Assembly: GCA_018644745.1 (NCBI GenBank)
Contig: JABGPX010000638.1
Location: 1 to 5,780 of the forward strand
DNA: 5,780 bases
Reading direction: 5' to 3'
From: Spirochaetales bacterium
Lineage (GTDB): Bacteria > Spirochaetota > Spirochaetia > ARS1246
Shown here: positions 5,074 through 5,780 of the stretch, in pieces
Layout of the letters: every line of letters begins with the position of its first letter
Position numbering within the stretch: the first letter of the stretch is position 1
Position numbers and translations under genes: made by a program
The notes under the pieces: model-generated
What the model was told of the DNA's origin: nothing
The model's input: the letters and a program-made list of their open reading frames with translations, nothing else
Database searches by the model: none

Positions 5074-5780
5074 TTACTGGCCTACTTCAGGGAGCCGCTG
5101 CACCTTGATTTTCCCTTCTGATTCCAGTGTGCGGATAATCTGCACAACCGAGTATTTGGCACGGTTGATTATATCAATCCCTGTCTCAAGAACGGGGATT
5201 CTACTCAGAAGGGCTGCTTCGGCATCATCATCTGCCGCCAGCAATGCCACCACCTTTTTTTTCACTTCGTATGGGCAGGTCAGGGCTGCCGTCAAAAGGG
5301 TTTCATCATCTGCTGATTCCCGTACCGCTGAAAGAGCCGCATCATCAAGCAGTACGATGTCTTCAAAAATAAAAAGGTTCTTTGCAATCTGTTCGAAGAA
5401 CAACGACTTGATCTCAAGCAGGTTATCCATCAGCCACTTTTCAAGGGCCGGGTCATAACTCAGGATATGCAGCAGATCCGGAAATAACAGTTTGCCATGG
5501 TGTTCCCGAATAAATTCCCTTCCAGTATCGATTTCACCTAATCCGGCTAGTAATGGTTCTGGGAATTTCAAATCCTGTTCTACACAGTTCAGCAGCTCCA
5601 TCTGCTGTTTCAGTGAGAGGCGTTTTATTACATACGCACCCGTTTTTATCATCTCAATCGATCTCATAAGTTTCTCCTTCTGCCTTTTATAGTATTGAGG
5701 AGTCTGTTCAACGGTTTCGACCAGATTCGGCAGCTTTTTCCTCATACGCTGTTTGGCTTCATATATCCGGCTTTTAACTG
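5074..5780 (-). CDS. FliG C-terminal domain-like protein, 5'-truncated by the window edge
   Basis: Counting from the first in-frame ATG (5745), residues about 85-216 match the C-terminal region of the flagellar motor switch protein FliG. LFIFEDIVLLDD (124-135) corresponds to FliG's (M)FxFEDixxLDD, DETLLTAAL (147-155) to its ExLxxALKG, and the end VVQIIRTLESEGKIKV (200-215) to its last helix, IVxxxRxLxexGei. The torque helix of true FliG (RAAxxLRDDLxxRGPVR) is replaced by LLAADDDAEAALLSRIPVLE (168-187), so the usual Arg and Asp-Asp residues are not conserved. This looks like a paralogue, not the main motor protein. The frame is open to the window edge and the ATG at 5745 has no Shine-Dalgarno, so the start is probably outside. 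The gene ends 58 bases before the methyltransferase relic. No other flagellar gene is visible. Its role is unknown. Confidence 0.65.
   Translation of the reverse strand, partial: VKSRIYEAKQRMRKKLPNLVETVEQTPQYYKRQKEKLMRSIEMIKTGAYVIKRLSLKQQMELLNCVEQDLKFPEPLLAGLGEIDTGREFIREHHGKLLFPDLLHILSYDPALEKWLMDNLLEIKSLFFEQIAKNLFIFEDIVLLDDAALSAVRESADDETLLTAALTCPYEVKKKVVALLAADDDAEAALLSRIPVLETGIDIINRAKYSVVQIIRTLESEGKIKVQRLPEVGQ

Noticed and set aside
1..5780. tRNA, rRNA, CRISPR array, IS element or phage attachment site
   Set aside because: No cloverleaf-like segment, spaced repeats, terminal inverted repeats or transposase frame were found on reading both strands.

Overview
The window is bacterial and dense, of moderate GC. 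Every gene with a visible Shine-Dalgarno has a strong AGGAGG-type one. All but one of the genes lie on the minus strand. A FliG C-terminal-like protein, an EFR1-type flavodoxin/ferredoxin and complete asd and lysA genes suggest an anaerobic or facultative, DAP-making bacterium. A spirochaete would fit, since FliG paralogues occur there, but the window does not prove it and I hold this only weakly.

Layout from left to right. (1) The 3' part of a plus-strand EFR1-family flavodoxin/ferredoxin (2-754), whose N-terminus lies before the window. (2) Convergent to it, a minus-strand lysine biosynthesis pair transcribed right to left: asd (3179-2121) then lysA (2100-829), 20 bases apart. (3) A 493-base stretch (3180-3672) without an intact large gene. 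It is not empty: it holds a near-consensus sigma70 promoter (3473-3445), a 30-codon lysine-containing leader ORF (3438-3346), a rho-independent terminator with a UACG tetraloop (3316-3292), an alternative nested pairing that would break that terminator, an 8-codon ORF with a perfect Shine-Dalgarno (3256-3230), and an acetyltransferase (GNAT) relic (3610-3465). (4) An intact class I SAM methyltransferase (4488-3673), preceded by and probably coupled to a 44-codon ORF of unknown role (4632-4498). (5) A second, dead methyltransferase (5015-4601) that keeps its N- and C-terminal parts but has lost the SAM-binding middle. (6) The 3' part of a divergent FliG-C-like protein (5780-5074), cut by the window edge.

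How the parts work together. Asd makes L-aspartate 4-semialdehyde, the branch point to lysine/DAP, threonine and methionine. LysA decarboxylates meso-DAP to lysine. The promoter-leader-terminator arrangement in front of asd reads as a classical ribosome-mediated attenuator that would sense lysine: Lys codons sit just upstream of a GCGGGG segment that duplicates the terminator's 3' arm and can pair with its 5' arm. This is the most interesting structure here, because lysine genes are usually described as controlled by the lysine riboswitch or by repressors. It is inferred from sequence only. The region upstream of asd also carries gene relics that have kept their ends and lost their middles, a sign of ongoing deletional decay.
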